Source: Clostridia bacterium
GTDB taxonomy: Bacteria > Bacillota > Clostridia > Saccharofermentanales > Saccharofermentanaceae
Assembly: GCA_024403775.1 (NCBI GenBank)
Contig: JAKSRE010000003.1
Location: 1-64,000, forward strand
Length of the DNA stretch: 64,000 nucleotides
Direction: 5' to 3'
In this document: positions 17,266-27,208 of the stretch, piece after piece
Layout of the letters: each line of letters opens with the position of its first letter
How positions within the stretch are numbered: the stretch's first letter is position 1
The notes under the pieces: generated by a model
What the model saw: only the letters and a program-made list of their open reading frames with translations
Database searches by the model: none
Told to the model about the DNA's origin: nothing
Position numbers and translations under genes: made by a program

Positions 17266-17874
17266 TCATGCCCAAGCGTCTGTATCTTCCAGGTAAGATA
17301 CTATTGCATTTCTCAAAGAATCCATACCAATCTTACGTTCTGATGATACTGGAAAAATTGAGGCATCATCACCAAAATTAAATTCTTCATTCAACTCTCT
17401 AAGTCTGTTATTTAACTGCTGTCTTGAGAATTTATCACATTTGGTAAAAATAACGAAATATGGAATATTGTTGTTATTCATATATTCGAGCATACCAATA
17501 TCTTCTTCAGATGGCTCATGGCGAATATCAATAAGATGAAGAACAAGATTAAACTTTCGTCCAGAAGTAAAATATGAATCAGCCAGCTGTGAGAACTGAG
17601 CTTTTACATCCTTAGAAGCTTTTGCGTAGCCATAGCCAGGAAGATCAGCAAATAAGAGCTTACGGTCACAGTTAAAGTAGATAACAGCTCTTGTTTTACC
17701 TGGTGTCTGAGATACTCTAGCAAGCTTTTTATTGTCAGCAAGTCCGTTAATAAGTGAGGATTTACCTACATTTGATTTACCTGAAAGAACAACTTCAGGA
17801 AGACCAATATTAGGACATCCGTCAACTGAAGCGGCTGTAGTGAAGTATTGTGTATTTCTAAAATTAACCTGCAT
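17266..17874 (-). CDS. engB: Ribosome biogenesis GTPase YsxC/EngB
   Basis: EngB is an essential small GTPase needed for late 50S subunit assembly. The 202-residue protein shows G1 GKSNVGKSSL, G2 threonine in TPGKTR, G3 DLPGYGYA and G4 TKCDK. The length is typical. A good ribosome binding site (TTAAGGAG) precedes ATG 17874. The gene diverges from comEC, and the shared 89-bp region contains the four-box TGTCG element, which could therefore influence both genes. Confidence 0.96.
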   Translation of the reverse strand: MQVNFRNTQYFTTAASVDGCPNIGLPEVVLSGKSNVGKSSLINGLADNKKLARVSQTPGKTRAVIYFNCDRKLLFADLPGYGYAKASKDVKAQFSQLADSYFTSGRKFNLVLHLIDIRHEPSEEDIGMLEYMNNNNIPYFVIFTKCDKFSRQQLNNRLRELNEEFNFGDDASIFPVSSERKIGMDSLRNAIVSYLEDTDAWA

Positions 17875-17894
17875 GTATATCTCCTTAACTACAT

Positions 17895-17928
17895 TGTCGT
17901 TTTTGTCGTAATTTGTCGTATTTTGTCG
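17895..17928 (+). promoter_or_regulatory. Four tandem TGTCG boxes upstream of comEC (copy 1 of 2)
   Basis: TGTCG starts at 17895, 17904, 17914 and 17924, giving spacings of 9, 10 and 10 bp (about one helical turn). The boxes read TGTCGTT, TGTCGTA, TGTCGTA and TGTCGAG. The same 34-bp layout recurs at 32101-32134 with two substitutions. The core and phasing resemble tandem Spo0A boxes (TGNCGAA), such as those of the B. subtilis abrB promoter. The last box ends 35 bp before the comEC start, so it probably overlaps the -35 region of the promoter. Confidence 0.8.
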
Positions 17929-17963
17929 AGTTCTATTGTATCAGAAAGAATTAAAATTTACTC

Positions 17964-20270
17964 ATGAATACCCAAATGATTAATGAATTTTTTAAGAGAA
18001 TATCTTATAGACCACTATTGTTGCCAGTGATTTTTCTGATAATTTCTGGTATGGGTGAGTATTATTTATTTATAAAGTGGGGTACAAGACTGTCAATTAT
18101 CTATTCATCGGTTTTGATTGTTTTGTTATTATTTTTTTGCATATATACCTTAGTAAAAAGGCTGGATTCTAAAATAACTTTTGCAGCAATACTTACTCTG
18201 TCGCTTGTTATTTATTCAACATGTATCTATCAAAATCGATTTTTTCTTGGCGAAAGCAGCGGTATAAAACTATCAGATGATATAGTCTACGATTTTACGA
18301 TAACAGACATTGAATACAAATTGGATGGAAAAATTAGATATTATGCTTTTAGCGATAAATTTGGAAAAGTAATTATTTATAATACTGATGAATTAGTTGA
18401 TTTAGGTATAAAAACTTTATGTAAGATATCTTTAAAGGGAAAACTTTTAGTTCCTTCAGAAGGTACTAATCCAGGTGAATTTAATAATAAAGAATACTTA
18501 AATAAACAAGGGATATTCTATATTTTTAAGCCACAGTCAGTAGTATCAATTAAAGACAATAACAATCCTTTGTATAATAGTTCGAGTACAATAAATTACC
18601 TGAACTTTAATCTTAGAAGTAAAATATATTCATTTTTGAATAAGTGTCTTGAGCCAGAAAATTCTGAATTATCTGGAGCAATTTTTCTTGGCGACAAAAG
18701 TGAATTAAGTGATGATGTTAAAAGGGATTTCAGACTATCGAACAGTTCTCATATTCTTGCATGTTCAGGTACGCATTTTACTGCGTTTTTGTTATTTGTT
18801 CCTGTTTTTCTGGATAAATACTGCAAAAGAAAGAAAACCAAGGTGGTAATATATTCGATTATTGCGACGATTATTGGCATTCTTACTGGATTTGGTAAGT
18901 CTGTAACGAGAGCTTATTTTATGAGTATTACCAGATTTTCAGGTCGTGAATCTATATCTGGTATCCTTTTTGCATTCATTATAATTGTACTAGTTAATCC
19001 ATTTGTTTTGTTTGATGGTGGCTTTCAGATGAGTTTTATGGTTAGTACATTTATCGTGCTTTTCGCAGACAGGAATATAGAAAATAATGGAATAGCTAGT
19101 TTTATAAAACTAACTTTTCTGGCATTAATCTCCATACTTCCATTTATGCTTACAACTGATTACTATCTAAATCCAGTCAACATTCTGGTTCAGCTGATTA
19201 ATAATACAATTCTTCTTGTAGCGTGTATTTTAATAATTCCATGTGCGTTACTAAGTGTTATTTCGGTTGCTTTTATTTGGCCAATTGATATGCTATTAAC
19301 TCTTATGAGGAAAATTGTAGTGTTTTCATCCAGCTTTTCGCTAATTACAATTAACCTTCGAATGATTTATTATCCATTACTGGTAAGCCTTTTTCTTGGT
19401 TTTATTGTATATAAGCTCCCAAAAGTTTATATAAAGAAATTTCTTATTAAATTTACCATACTAATTATCTCTTCTAGTTTGGGTGCTGCACTTGCTGAAT
19501 ATATTACTGCTCCTACATGTAAAGTAATCTTTGCTGATGTAGGACAGGGAGATTCTGCGCTAATAATAAGCGAGAAATATAATGCCATTATTGATGGAGG
19601 AGTGTATGAAGAAGGAGAGAAGACTTTATTTGATTTATTGGATTACTATCAGATTGATAGAATTGATTTTGCTATTATAACGCACCCTGATGGAGACCAT
19701 GGTGGTGGAATAGCGGCCCTTTATAACCTTGGGAGAGTTAAATCTATCTATTCTTCATACATTAAAGAAGATAAGATTATGGCACTTGGATTTGAGATTA
19801 TGCCAGATATTGTCCAGCTTGTTGAAGGATATAGTATTAAATTATCAAATAGTACGGTTCTTAAGGTGATTAGTCCATCTTATATAACTGATGGCGAGAA
19901 CGATGATAGTTTGGTTATCAGTTTAAATTGCTTTAATACATCAATTCTGTTTACAGGTGATATATCATCTTCTAGAGAGAATAAGCTGATAGAGAGTAGT
20001 CTTATAGACAAAGCTGATGTTTTAAAGGTCAGTCATCATGGAAGCCGATTTTCCACTTCTAGTGAATTTATAGCAACTGTTAATCCCAAGGAAGCTGTTA
20101 TCTCTGTTGGTAAATATAATAATTACGGTCATCCATCTGAAGAAGTGATTGAACGATTGAATGAAAGTGAAGTGGATATATATACCACTTGTGACTGTGG
20201 CGCAGTTATTGTGGACATTTACTATCATAAATATGAACTTTACGGCTATCTGGAAGAAAATAATGTATAA
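17964..20270 (+). CDS. comEC: ComEC/Rec2 DNA-uptake channel
   Basis: ComEC carries single-stranded DNA across the cytoplasmic membrane during natural transformation. The 768-residue protein has N-terminal membrane helices and an OB-like DUF4131 region. The Competence domain follows, with several helices from about residue 230 to 500 (SHILACSGTHF, GKSVTRAYFM). A C-terminal metallo-beta-lactamase domain (DVGQGDSALI, HPDGDHGGG, SHHGSRFS, GHPSEEV) completes the three-part architecture of functional ComEC. There is no good ribosome binding site before ATG 17964. holA follows after 28 bp, the usual comEC-holA pairing. The four-box element lies directly upstream. Confidence 0.95.
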   Translation: MNTQMINEFFKRISYRPLLLPVIFLIISGMGEYYLFIKWGTRLSIIYSSVLIVLLLFFCIYTLVKRLDSKITFAAILTLSLVIYSTCIYQNRFFLGESSGIKLSDDIVYDFTITDIEYKLDGKIRYYAFSDKFGKVIIYNTDELVDLGIKTLCKISLKGKLLVPSEGTNPGEFNNKEYLNKQGIFYIFKPQSVVSIKDNNNPLYNSSSTINYLNFNLRSKIYSFLNKCLEPENSELSGAIFLGDKSELSDDVKRDFRLSNSSHILACSGTHFTAFLLFVPVFLDKYCKRKKTKVVIYSIIATIIGILTGFGKSVTRAYFMSITRFSGRESISGILFAFIIIVLVNPFVLFDGGFQMSFMVSTFIVLFADRNIENNGIASFIKLTFLALISILPFMLTTDYYLNPVNILVQLINNTILLVACILIIPCALLSVISVAFIWPIDMLLTLMRKIVVFSSSFSLITINLRMIYYPLLVSLFLGFIVYKLPKVYIKKFLIKFTILIISSSLGAALAEYITAPTCKVIFADVGQGDSALIISEKYNAIIDGGVYEEGEKTLFDLLDYYQIDRIDFAIITHPDGDHGGGIAALYNLGRVKSIYSSYIKEDKIMALGFEIMPDIVQLVEGYSIKLSNSTVLKVISPSYITDGENDDSLVISLNCFNTSILFTGDISSSRENKLIESSLIDKADVLKVSHHGSRFSTSSEFIATVNPKEAVISVGKYNNYGHPSEEVIERLNESEVDIYTTCDCGAVIVDIYYHKYELYGYLEENNV

Positions 20271-20298
20271 TAGTTACACAACGTGATTAGGAGCATAT

Positions 20299-21348
20299 AT
20301 GAGCGATATTATCGATGTTAGTAGTTTTAATAGAGTCCTTAAAGATAATGTTGATTTTAAGACAGTTTTTCTTTTTGGAGAAGAAGAATATCTGATACAA
20401 AGTGCAATTTCGGGGATGAAGAAGATGTATCTTAGTCCTGAAGGTGAACAGATGGACTGTTGCACTTTGGATTATGATAACAAGAATGTTCCTGTTAATG
20501 ATTTACTAACTGATATTGAGAGTAATCTTATGATTCCGCCCTGGATGAGTAAAAAGAGAATCGTTATAGTAAAAAATGTTGATTTATTCCAGTACAATAG
20601 TGGAGATAAGGATTTTCTTGATCGTGGAAGTAGAATTTTTGGAAACATTCCTCAAGAATCGCTTTTGATTTTTGTTGCCGAGAAGATTGATAAGCGTAAG
20701 AAATCAACACTTAGTATGTTTCTTAAGAACGGATATGTTGTAGAAGTTAATTATATGGAAGAAGAGAAGTTAGCTCTTTATATCCGTAAACAACTTTCAA
20801 AATCAGGTATTTCAATTGATGAGCCTTCCATCAATAGCCTTATGTCCAGATGTGATAAAAAATTAAGACAGGTTATTACGGAGATAAAAAAACTTACTCT
20901 TTATTGTGAAGGAAAAGGAATCAATTCAATTGACGAGAAACTGATTGAGAATATGTGTCCGCCTGATATCAGAGGTACAGTATTCAATATAACTGATGCT
21001 ATAGGAAGTGGAGATGTATCTCAGGCACTAATAATTCTTGATACGCTTCTTAAGAATCTTCTAGTTAGTAAAGAACCACCAATTAAGATAAGAGCGATGT
21101 TTACAAAACATATAAAGCAGCTTATTTGCGCCAAAGAGATTGGAAACGAGAGAGAGATTATTGCACAGATGAAGGTTCATCCTTTTGTTGCAAAGAAAAT
21201 TAATAATCAGGCCCGTAATTTCAGCATGAATTCTCTTCTTGATTTATATGCCAGATGTGGAAAAGTTGATGCAGATATTAAGCATGGTCTTATGGAAGAG
21301 CGCCAGGGGCTTGAGATGCTTATTATTTTATCTGCTGGTGCCAGATAA
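20299..21348 (+). CDS. holA: DNA polymerase III delta subunit
   Basis: HolA is the clamp-loader subunit that opens the beta sliding clamp. The 349-residue protein has the expected N-terminal lines (FLFGEEEYLIQSAISGM), a central AAA-like fold without a Walker A motif, and a C-terminal collar domain (LDLYARCGKVDADIKHGL). It is followed only by non-coding DNA and probably shares the comEC transcript. AGGAG precedes ATG 20299. Confidence 0.9.
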   Translation: MSDIIDVSSFNRVLKDNVDFKTVFLFGEEEYLIQSAISGMKKMYLSPEGEQMDCCTLDYDNKNVPVNDLLTDIESNLMIPPWMSKKRIVIVKNVDLFQYNSGDKDFLDRGSRIFGNIPQESLLIFVAEKIDKRKKSTLSMFLKNGYVVEVNYMEEEKLALYIRKQLSKSGISIDEPSINSLMSRCDKKLRQVITEIKKLTLYCEGKGINSIDEKLIENMCPPDIRGTVFNITDAIGSGDVSQALIILDTLLKNLLVSKEPPIKIRAMFTKHIKQLICAKEIGNEREIIAQMKVHPFVAKKINNQARNFSMNSLLDLYARCGKVDADIKHGLMEERQGLEMLIILSAGAR

Positions 21349-21381
21349 TAAATATTAATCCAATATTAATCAATTTATAGT

Positions 21382-21410
21382 TTGACCTTTATTGATTGTT
21401 GTCTTAAAAT
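21382..21410 (+). promoter_or_regulatory. Sigma-A promoter of icd
   Basis: TTGACC at 21382-21387, exactly 17 bp, then TAAAAT at 21405-21410. It is located 58 bp before the start of icd. Confidence 0.75.
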
Positions 21411-21468
21411 ATAGCCGTTATTTTATGATGAGTTACTATGTATATTAATAGATTCACGGAGGTTTTCG

Positions 21469-22677
21469 ATGGATAAGATTAAGATGAATGTGCCACTCGT
21501 TGAGATGGATGGAGATGAGATGACCAGAATTATTTGGCAGCAGATTAAGGATATTCTTTTGCTTCCTTATGTTGACTTGAAGACTGAGTATTTTGATCTC
21601 GGACTCAAGAATCGTGATTTGACAAATGATCAGGTTACAATTGATTCTGCAAATCGTACAAAGGAACTTGGTGTTGCTGTTAAGTGTGCTACAATCACTC
21701 CAAATGCTCAGAGAATGACAGAATATAATCTTAAGCAGATGTGGAAGAGTCCTAACGGAACAATCAGAGCTATTCTTGATGGTACTGTTTTTAGAGCTCC
21801 TATTATGATAAATGGTATTAATCCATTTGTATCTTGCTGGAAGAAGCCAATCACTATTGCAAGACATGCTTATGGTGACGTATATAGAGATTCAGAGATG
21901 AGAATTGAGGGCGCAGCAAAGGTTGAGATTCTTGTAACATATCCTGACGGAACTACTAAGACACAGGAAATCTTCGATTTTAAGGATTCAGGTGTAGTAC
22001 TTGGTATGCATAATACAGATAAGTCAATTACTGCTTTTGCAAGATCATGCTTTACATACGCTCTTGATATTAAGCAGTCACTTTGGTTTGCTACTAAGGA
22101 TACAATTTCAAAGACATACGATCACAGATTTAAGGACATCTTTGCTGAGATTTATGAGAATGAGTTTAAGGCTAAGTTCGAAGAAGCTGGTATTGAGTAT
22201 TTCTACACACTTATCGATGATGCTGTAGCTCGTATTATGAAGTGCGAAGGTGGTATTCTTTGGGCTTGTAAGAACTATGATGGCGATGTAATGAGTGATA
22301 TGCTTGCTTCAGCAAACGGCTCACTTGCAATGATGACATCAGTTCTTGTTTCACCAGATGGTAAGTATGAGTATGAGGCTGCACATGGTACAGTTACTCG
22401 TCATTATTACAGATACCTTAATGGTGAGAATACTTCAACAAACCCTGTAGCTACTTTGTTTGCTTGGACTGGTGCTTTGAGAAAGAGAGCTCAGCTTGAC
22501 GGACTTAATGAGCTTGAAAGATTTGCTGATCTTCTTGAAGAATCAACAATCGCAACAATTGAGTCTGGTACTATTACTGGTGACTTAAAGAATCTTCTCG
22601 ATGTTCCAGTTAAGACAGTTGTTAATACAGAAGAATTCCTCAAGGCTGTTGCTACAACACTTGAGAGCAAATTATAA
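21469..22677 (+). CDS. icd: NADP-dependent isocitrate dehydrogenase
   Basis: The enzyme oxidatively decarboxylates isocitrate to 2-oxoglutarate, supplying glutamate carbon and NADPH. The 402-residue sequence belongs to the homodimeric type shared with eukaryotic IDH, as shown by [11 protein letters not shown] at the N terminus, [28 protein letters not shown] and [10 protein letters not shown]. These cover the metal/isocitrate site and the NADP-binding loop. It has its own promoter, and a small SEC-C protein gene follows after 21 bp. Confidence 0.96.
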   Translation: MDKIKMNVPLVEMDGDEMTRIIWQQIKDILLLPYVDLKTEYFDLGLKNRDLTNDQVTIDSANRTKELGVAVKCATITPNAQRMTEYNLKQMWKSPNGTIRAILDGTVFRAPIMINGINPFVSCWKKPITIARHAYGDVYRDSEMRIEGAAKVEILVTYPDGTTKTQEIFDFKDSGVVLGMHNTDKSITAFARSCFTYALDIKQSLWFATKDTISKTYDHRFKDIFAEIYENEFKAKFEEAGIEYFYTLIDDAVARIMKCEGGILWACKNYDGDVMSDMLASANGSLAMMTSVLVSPDGKYEYEAAHGTVTRHYYRYLNGENTSTNPVATLFAWTGALRKRAQLDGLNELERFADLLEESTIATIESGTITGDLKNLLDVPVKTVVNTEEFLKAVATTLESKL

Positions 22678-22698
22678 TTTTTTACGAGGTGAACGAAA

Positions 22699-23217
22699 AT
22701 GAGTTATTACGAGACATGGATTGATAGATCAGAGACAATTAAGGATCAGAATTCTTATACAAGATATATTCAGCTTTATTATGCTATGGAGCAGAAGGCT
22801 TATGATATGATTCTTACAGCTTATCCAGATAATAAGGATTTAACATCTGGTAAGGCTTCAGAGCTTGCTAAGAAGCTTGGTTTTGACAAGAATACTATGG
22901 ATATTTTTGTTGGTTTCCTTGATGGTATCAAGACAAGCCTTAATAATGAGCTTAATGTTGAGACAGTTGATGACGATACTGCTATCGAGCTTGATATTGA
23001 TTATAAGAAGCTTTTCTACAATATGAAGGATGCTAAGGCTAAGTGGCTTTTCAAGCTTAATTCTTGGAAGAATGTTTTGAGCGCTGAAGAGATTGCTGAA
23101 GTTACACGTAACTTTTCTGAGGATAATATTGCTCATTCTGAGAAGATTGGTAGAAATGATCCATGTCCATGTGGCAGTGGTAAGAAGTACAAGAAGTGCT
23201 GCGGTAAGAACGCATAA
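22699..23217 (+). CDS. Small helical protein with C-terminal SEC-C zinc-binding motif
   Basis: The 172-residue protein has an alpha-helical N-terminal ~145 residues of no known catalytic family. It ends in a SEC-C motif ([16 protein letters not shown]) that binds zinc through the CxC...CC cluster. In SecA this tail contacts SecB and ribosomes. The tail of this protein is nearly identical to that of SecA encoded at 35707-38496. It probably works in protein export, the ribosome, or quality control, but the exact partner is unknown. It is co-transcribed with icd (21-bp gap, GAGGTGA site). Confidence 0.8.
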   Translation: MSYYETWIDRSETIKDQNSYTRYIQLYYAMEQKAYDMILTAYPDNKDLTSGKASELAKKLGFDKNTMDIFVGFLDGIKTSLNNELNVETVDDDTAIELDIDYKKLFYNMKDAKAKWLFKLNSWKNVLSAEEIAEVTRNFSEDNIAHSEKIGRNDPCPCGSGKKYKKCCGKNA

Positions 23218-23251
23218 TTTTTGCTTTTCTTAATTCGAAGGATTTAATGAT

Positions 23252-24154
23252 TTGAGACGTTTATTAACAAACCGTTGGTTTATGACCGCTTTAGCTGTGC
23301 TATTACTTGTGGCTGTTGTTATTTTGGGAGCCATTCCTAATAGCCCAGTTAAAAATATGGTTAAGCCTATTAATGCGGTTATTTCTCCTATACAGAAAAT
23401 AGTAAAAAATGCAGGTGATGCATTGGGTAATTTTTATGCCGCCATTAGTGACGGTATTGCTATTCGTGAGGAAAATCAGGAATTAAAATCTCAGATTGTT
23501 GAACTCCAGTATGTGATTACACAAAATGACGAAGCGCGAATCAAATATGAAGAATTGAAGGATGCCTTTCATATAAAAGATACATTTAGTAGTTACGAGA
23601 TTTATGGTGCTGCTATTTTGTCGAGAGATGCTGATGAGTGGTTCTCTATTATAAGAGTTGATATTGGTACAGATGACGGTCTTGTTGTTGATAATGGCTC
23701 TTCTCTGGCGGTAGTTGATGTTCAGATGAATTTATTAGGCCGAGTTATAGAGACTGGCAAAGATAACAGTAAAATTCTTCCATTAATTCATGAAGGTTTT
23801 AATGTTATTGGTAAAGTTAATGAAGTAAATGGTGCCGTTGTAGTTATATCTGGAGATTCATATTTAAAAAATGATGGATTGTGCCTAGTTACAGGTATTG
23901 ATGCTAACATTATTCCTGAAATTGGTTCCGAGATTGTTACATCAGGTGATGGTGGATTGTTTCCACAGGGTATACCAATTGGAACTATAACATCTGTTGA
24001 TACATCTGATCCTTTAAATATAACTGCAACTTTATTACCATATACAGAGATTGGTTCTGTAAAGGATTTATTTATCATGGTTCCAAATGCGCCTGAGGAT
24101 TCTGAGTTTATTGATGCAGATAGTAGTCAGGTAAGTAATACAGATGGTGAATAA
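23252..24154 (+). CDS. mreC: Rod shape-determining protein MreC
   Basis: MreC links the MreB cytoskeleton to the periplasm-side elongation machinery. The 300-residue protein has an N-terminal transmembrane helix (about 11-30), a coiled coil (about 65-95) and the beta-barrel MreC domain with GAAILSRDADEWFSII. The TTG start at 23252 is supported by AAGGA 9 nt upstream; the nearby ATG at 23247 hits a stop immediately. mreD starts 1 bp after its stop codon, and a PBP2 gene follows, forming a classic mreC-mreD-mrdA operon (mreB is not in the window). Confidence 0.93.
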   Translation: MRRLLTNRWFMTALAVLLLVAVVILGAIPNSPVKNMVKPINAVISPIQKIVKNAGDALGNFYAAISDGIAIREENQELKSQIVELQYVITQNDEARIKYEELKDAFHIKDTFSSYEIYGAAILSRDADEWFSIIRVDIGTDDGLVVDNGSSLAVVDVQMNLLGRVIETGKDNSKILPLIHEGFNVIGKVNEVNGAVVVISGDSYLKNDGLCLVTGIDANIIPEIGSEIVTSGDGGLFPQGIPIGTITSVDTSDPLNITATLLPYTEIGSVKDLFIMVPNAPEDSEFIDADSSQVSNTDGE

Positions 24155-24155
24155 C

Positions 24156-24776
24156 ATGATTGATTCAGCTTTGATTCGAAAAATTGTTGTTTATTTCATT
24201 TATACCATGCTCATTGTATGTGTGCAGGTTTCTTTTCCAAATTCATTTACTTTTAACCATCAGGTTATGGACTTTATGTTTGTTTATGTCTGTCTCGTCT
24301 CATACTATTTTGGTACCATAGATGGACTAATTATTGGATGCGTCGTTGGTATTTGCAGAGATGTATTAGCAACGCCTGTAATTGTTGGAACTGATGGAAA
24401 TGCTAATCTGGTGTATGGTCTCGGGCTTCTGCTTATGGTAGGTGTCTCATTATTGTCCTCTAATTTTTTTACGAAACATACCAGACGTAAATTCTCATTT
24501 GCAATGATGGATGTCCTTGTAATGACAATCCTTTATAAGTTGTTTGGACACATTGTAAATCTTGGCTTTAATATTTTTATTCTTGGCAAGAATTACAGCC
24601 TTAGTTTTCAGCAGGTGTTGTTCGATTCTATTACTACACAGTTTATACTTAATCTTCTTGCTGCATTACCTGTAGTGGTTTTACTGCGTTTCATGGGACC
24701 ATATAGAAGTGGCATTAATCCGCGACTTTTAAATAAGTCTGAGTTTGGAGGTGACGATAATTGGCTGACAATTTAA
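24156..24776 (+). CDS. mreD: Rod shape-determining protein MreD
   Basis: This is a small integral membrane partner of MreC in lateral wall synthesis. About five hydrophobic helices span the 206 residues, with the family-typical pattern FMFVYVCLVSYYFG...GCVVGICRDVL in the second and third helices. ATG 24156 is preferred over the in-frame ATG 24144, which lies inside mreC and lacks a ribosome binding site. The 3' end overlaps the next gene by 16 bp. Confidence 0.9.
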   Translation: MIDSALIRKIVVYFIYTMLIVCVQVSFPNSFTFNHQVMDFMFVYVCLVSYYFGTIDGLIIGCVVGICRDVLATPVIVGTDGNANLVYGLGLLLMVGVSLLSSNFFTKHTRRKFSFAMMDVLVMTILYKLFGHIVNLGFNIFILGKNYSLSFQQVLFDSITTQFILNLLAALPVVVLLRFMGPYRSGINPRLLNKSEFGGDDNWLTI

Positions 24777-27103
24777 AATCTCCTGACTTTACAAATAGTG
24801 ATTCTTTTGATGAGAGTTACTATGATTTGAATCGTAAAAATGAGAATCCTATAAGTGTTTTATTTAGAACGATTTTTAATCGTTATTTTGTATTGGCTTT
24901 TGTTTTTGTTTGTTTTGGTGCTGTAATTCTTATTATGACAGCAAGACTTCAGTTTTCTGGTTATCAGAAGACAATTTCTGCTTCATCAGAAGGTGTTCAG
25001 CGTCAGTATGCTACTGATGCGCCACGTGGTGATATCTATGACTCCAACGGTGTTTTATTAGCCAGTTCCGAATCTACTAATACAGTTCTCATAGCCAATG
25101 CTTATTTGGAGAATGATGAACTTAATTCTTTGTGTCTTGAATTGAGTTATCTTTTCGATGAATATAACTGCGTTACAGAGTCGGCTCTTGATGACTATTT
25201 TTCTTATGAGCCGTTTATGTTTCTTAAGTCTGAAGAAGAGATAAGAAGATGGCAGACTAACCGTAATCTTTTTAATCTTGATGATTATGCTCAGGGCATT
25301 ATTGTTACTTTCACTGATAATTATGTAAAAACAGATCCGCAGGTATTTTTCTTATACTTAAGACAGTTATTCGAAATCGATAATTCTTATTCTGTAGATG
25401 AAGCATATAGAATTGTAAGAATTCGTTATCAGATTTTCCAGGATCAGTGGGCATTTAATAATGGTACGCCTGTAATGCTCGCTTCTGATGTACCTGATGA
25501 ACTTCTTTTGATATTTGATGAGCAGAATTATCACTATCAGGGTGTAATTCATTCTGTAAATTACCGAAGAACATATTCTCCGCTGGCTCAGTTATCCTGC
25601 CATGTAGTTGGATATATTGGAAAGATTTCTCAGGAATCTCTTTCTGTTTTGAATACATTTGGTTATACAAATACCGATGTAGTTGGACAGTCAGGCGTTG
25701 AATCACAGATGGAACGTTATCTTCATGGTACTCATGGTGTATCTACTTATGCTATATGGACCGAAAATGGTGAAGATGATGCATTCTATCCATCAAATTA
25801 TGGCATTGATGCTGTTCCGGGAGCTTCTTGTTATTTAACCATAGATTCAAATATTCAGAGAGTTGGAATTGAAGCTTTAAAGAGCTATATTCAGGATGGC
25901 CGTGAGACAGAAAGACGTGAGCAGAAGGGTTATAAGACAGCTAATGCGGGTGCTTTTGTAATGATGGATGTAAATACTGGAGCACTAATTGGAATGGGAT
26001 CTTATCCTAACTTTGACCCAAATGACTTTGTTCTTTCTATGTATGGTGATATTCAGGCAGAGGAGCAGGTAAAGTACTATCTTGGTCTTGATGAATATGA
26101 AGATATTACTGCAGAAGACATGCCTCTTTGGAATCGTGCAATTATGTCTCAGTATGCGCCAGGTTCAACTTTTAAGATGTGCACCGCTCTTGCTGGCCTC
26201 GAAAGTGGTGTTATCACACCAAACAGTACCTGGATACGCTGCGAAAGTCCAATAGATATCGGTGGATGGACATTTAAATGCCTTGAGTATCCTGAGACTG
26301 GCCATGGTGCTTTATCACTTTATAGTGGTATGGCTACTTCATGTAATATTTATTTTATGAGACTTGGAGTTGAGACTGGTATTGATAGTATTGATGCAAT
26401 GGGTGAACGTTTGGGTCTTGGTGAATATACTGGAGTTGATTTACCTGGTGAGATTAGCGGCGTAAGAGCAAGCCGAGAGACAAAAAGACTATTGCATGAA
26501 TCAGAATATGACAGAACCTGGTTCCCGGCTGATACTGCTCAGTCTGCTATTGGACAGTTTGATAATTGTTTTACTATTTTGCAGTTGTGCAGATATACTG
26601 CTGCAATTGCTACTAACCAGCTTGTAACACCTTATGTTATTGACAGAGTCGTTGCTTCGGATGGTTCAATCCTTTATAGCGGTCAGTCCGCTCCTGAGAA
26701 TCTTGGTATTAATGAGGATTATCTTGATGCAGTAAGATTTGCAATGCGTTGTGTTATTACAGGTGCAGACGTGTGGGAAGGAACTGCAACTGTTAACTTT
26801 GAAGGTTTTGCTGTAAATGTTTGTTGTAAAACTGGTACTGCTGAGACAGGATTTGAAGAGATTCGTAAGGAGTATTCAAATGCTTTGTTCGTTTGCTATG
26901 CACCAGCTGAGAATCCTGAAGTTGCTATCGCACTTGTAGTTGAGAGAGGTGAGTGGGGTTCAAAGTCTGTTATCATTGCAAAGAAACTTCTTGCCGCTTA
27001 CTTTGGCGTTCCTTTGGATCGCGCAACAAATGTTATGGAAATTCACCCATATACTGGTGATATGTTAGATTCAATTAACCCAACTGGATACGTAGCTGGT
27101 TAA
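24761..27103 (+). CDS. mrdA: Penicillin-binding protein 2 (elongation transpeptidase)
   Basis: This class B penicillin-binding protein cross-links peptidoglycan during cell elongation with RodA and MreCD. A cytoplasmic N terminus precedes a membrane helix (about 41-62). A dimerisation domain with a large variable insert of about 180 residues follows, then the transpeptidase domain. The active-site motifs are visible: Ser469-Thr-Phe-Lys472, Ser527-Cys-Asn529 and Lys690-Thr-Gly692. Its 780-residue length is above the ~650 of enterobacterial PBP2 but normal for Clostridia. The TTG start at 24761 is fixed by GGAGGTG 7 nt upstream. Confidence 0.95.
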   Translation: MADNLKSPDFTNSDSFDESYYDLNRKNENPISVLFRTIFNRYFVLAFVFVCFGAVILIMTARLQFSGYQKTISASSEGVQRQYATDAPRGDIYDSNGVLLASSESTNTVLIANAYLENDELNSLCLELSYLFDEYNCVTESALDDYFSYEPFMFLKSEEEIRRWQTNRNLFNLDDYAQGIIVTFTDNYVKTDPQVFFLYLRQLFEIDNSYSVDEAYRIVRIRYQIFQDQWAFNNGTPVMLASDVPDELLLIFDEQNYHYQGVIHSVNYRRTYSPLAQLSCHVVGYIGKISQESLSVLNTFGYTNTDVVGQSGVESQMERYLHGTHGVSTYAIWTENGEDDAFYPSNYGIDAVPGASCYLTIDSNIQRVGIEALKSYIQDGRETERREQKGYKTANAGAFVMMDVNTGALIGMGSYPNFDPNDFVLSMYGDIQAEEQVKYYLGLDEYEDITAEDMPLWNRAIMSQYAPGSTFKMCTALAGLESGVITPNSTWIRCESPIDIGGWTFKCLEYPETGHGALSLYSGMATSCNIYFMRLGVETGIDSIDAMGERLGLGEYTGVDLPGEISGVRASRETKRLLHESEYDRTWFPADTAQSAIGQFDNCFTILQLCRYTAAIATNQLVTPYVIDRVVASDGSILYSGQSAPENLGINEDYLDAVRFAMRCVITGADVWEGTATVNFEGFAVNVCCKTGTAETGFEEIRKEYSNALFVCYAPAENPEVAIALVVERGEWGSKSVIIAKKLLAAYFGVPLDRATNVMEIHPYTGDMLDSINPTGYVAG

Positions 27104-27152
27104 CGAATTTATTGTTTTTATTTATCTTTTTGTACATATAGCAAAAAATGTA

Positions 27153-27181
27153 TTGCGTTAAATTAAGTGTTTTTGTAAAAT
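27153..27181 (+). promoter_or_regulatory. Promoter of the methylglyoxal-synthase-like gene
   Basis: TTGCGT at 27153-27158, a 17-bp spacer, and TAAAAT at 27176-27181, which is 27 bp before the start codon. No terminator is visible between mrdA and this site, so read-through is also possible. Confidence 0.6.
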
Positions 27182-27208
27182 TAACATATACGATTTTGGA
27201 GGTAAGCT

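Noticed and set aside
17895-17928. Tandem TGTCG boxes as a CRISPR or microsatellite repeat
   Set aside because: Only four 5-bp boxes, no spacers of CRISPR length, and the same array is conserved at a second promoter-like place.
21454-21867. 137-codon minus-strand frame overlapping icd
   Set aside because: Lies opposite conserved icd codons and has a Cys/Ile/Asn-rich shadow composition.
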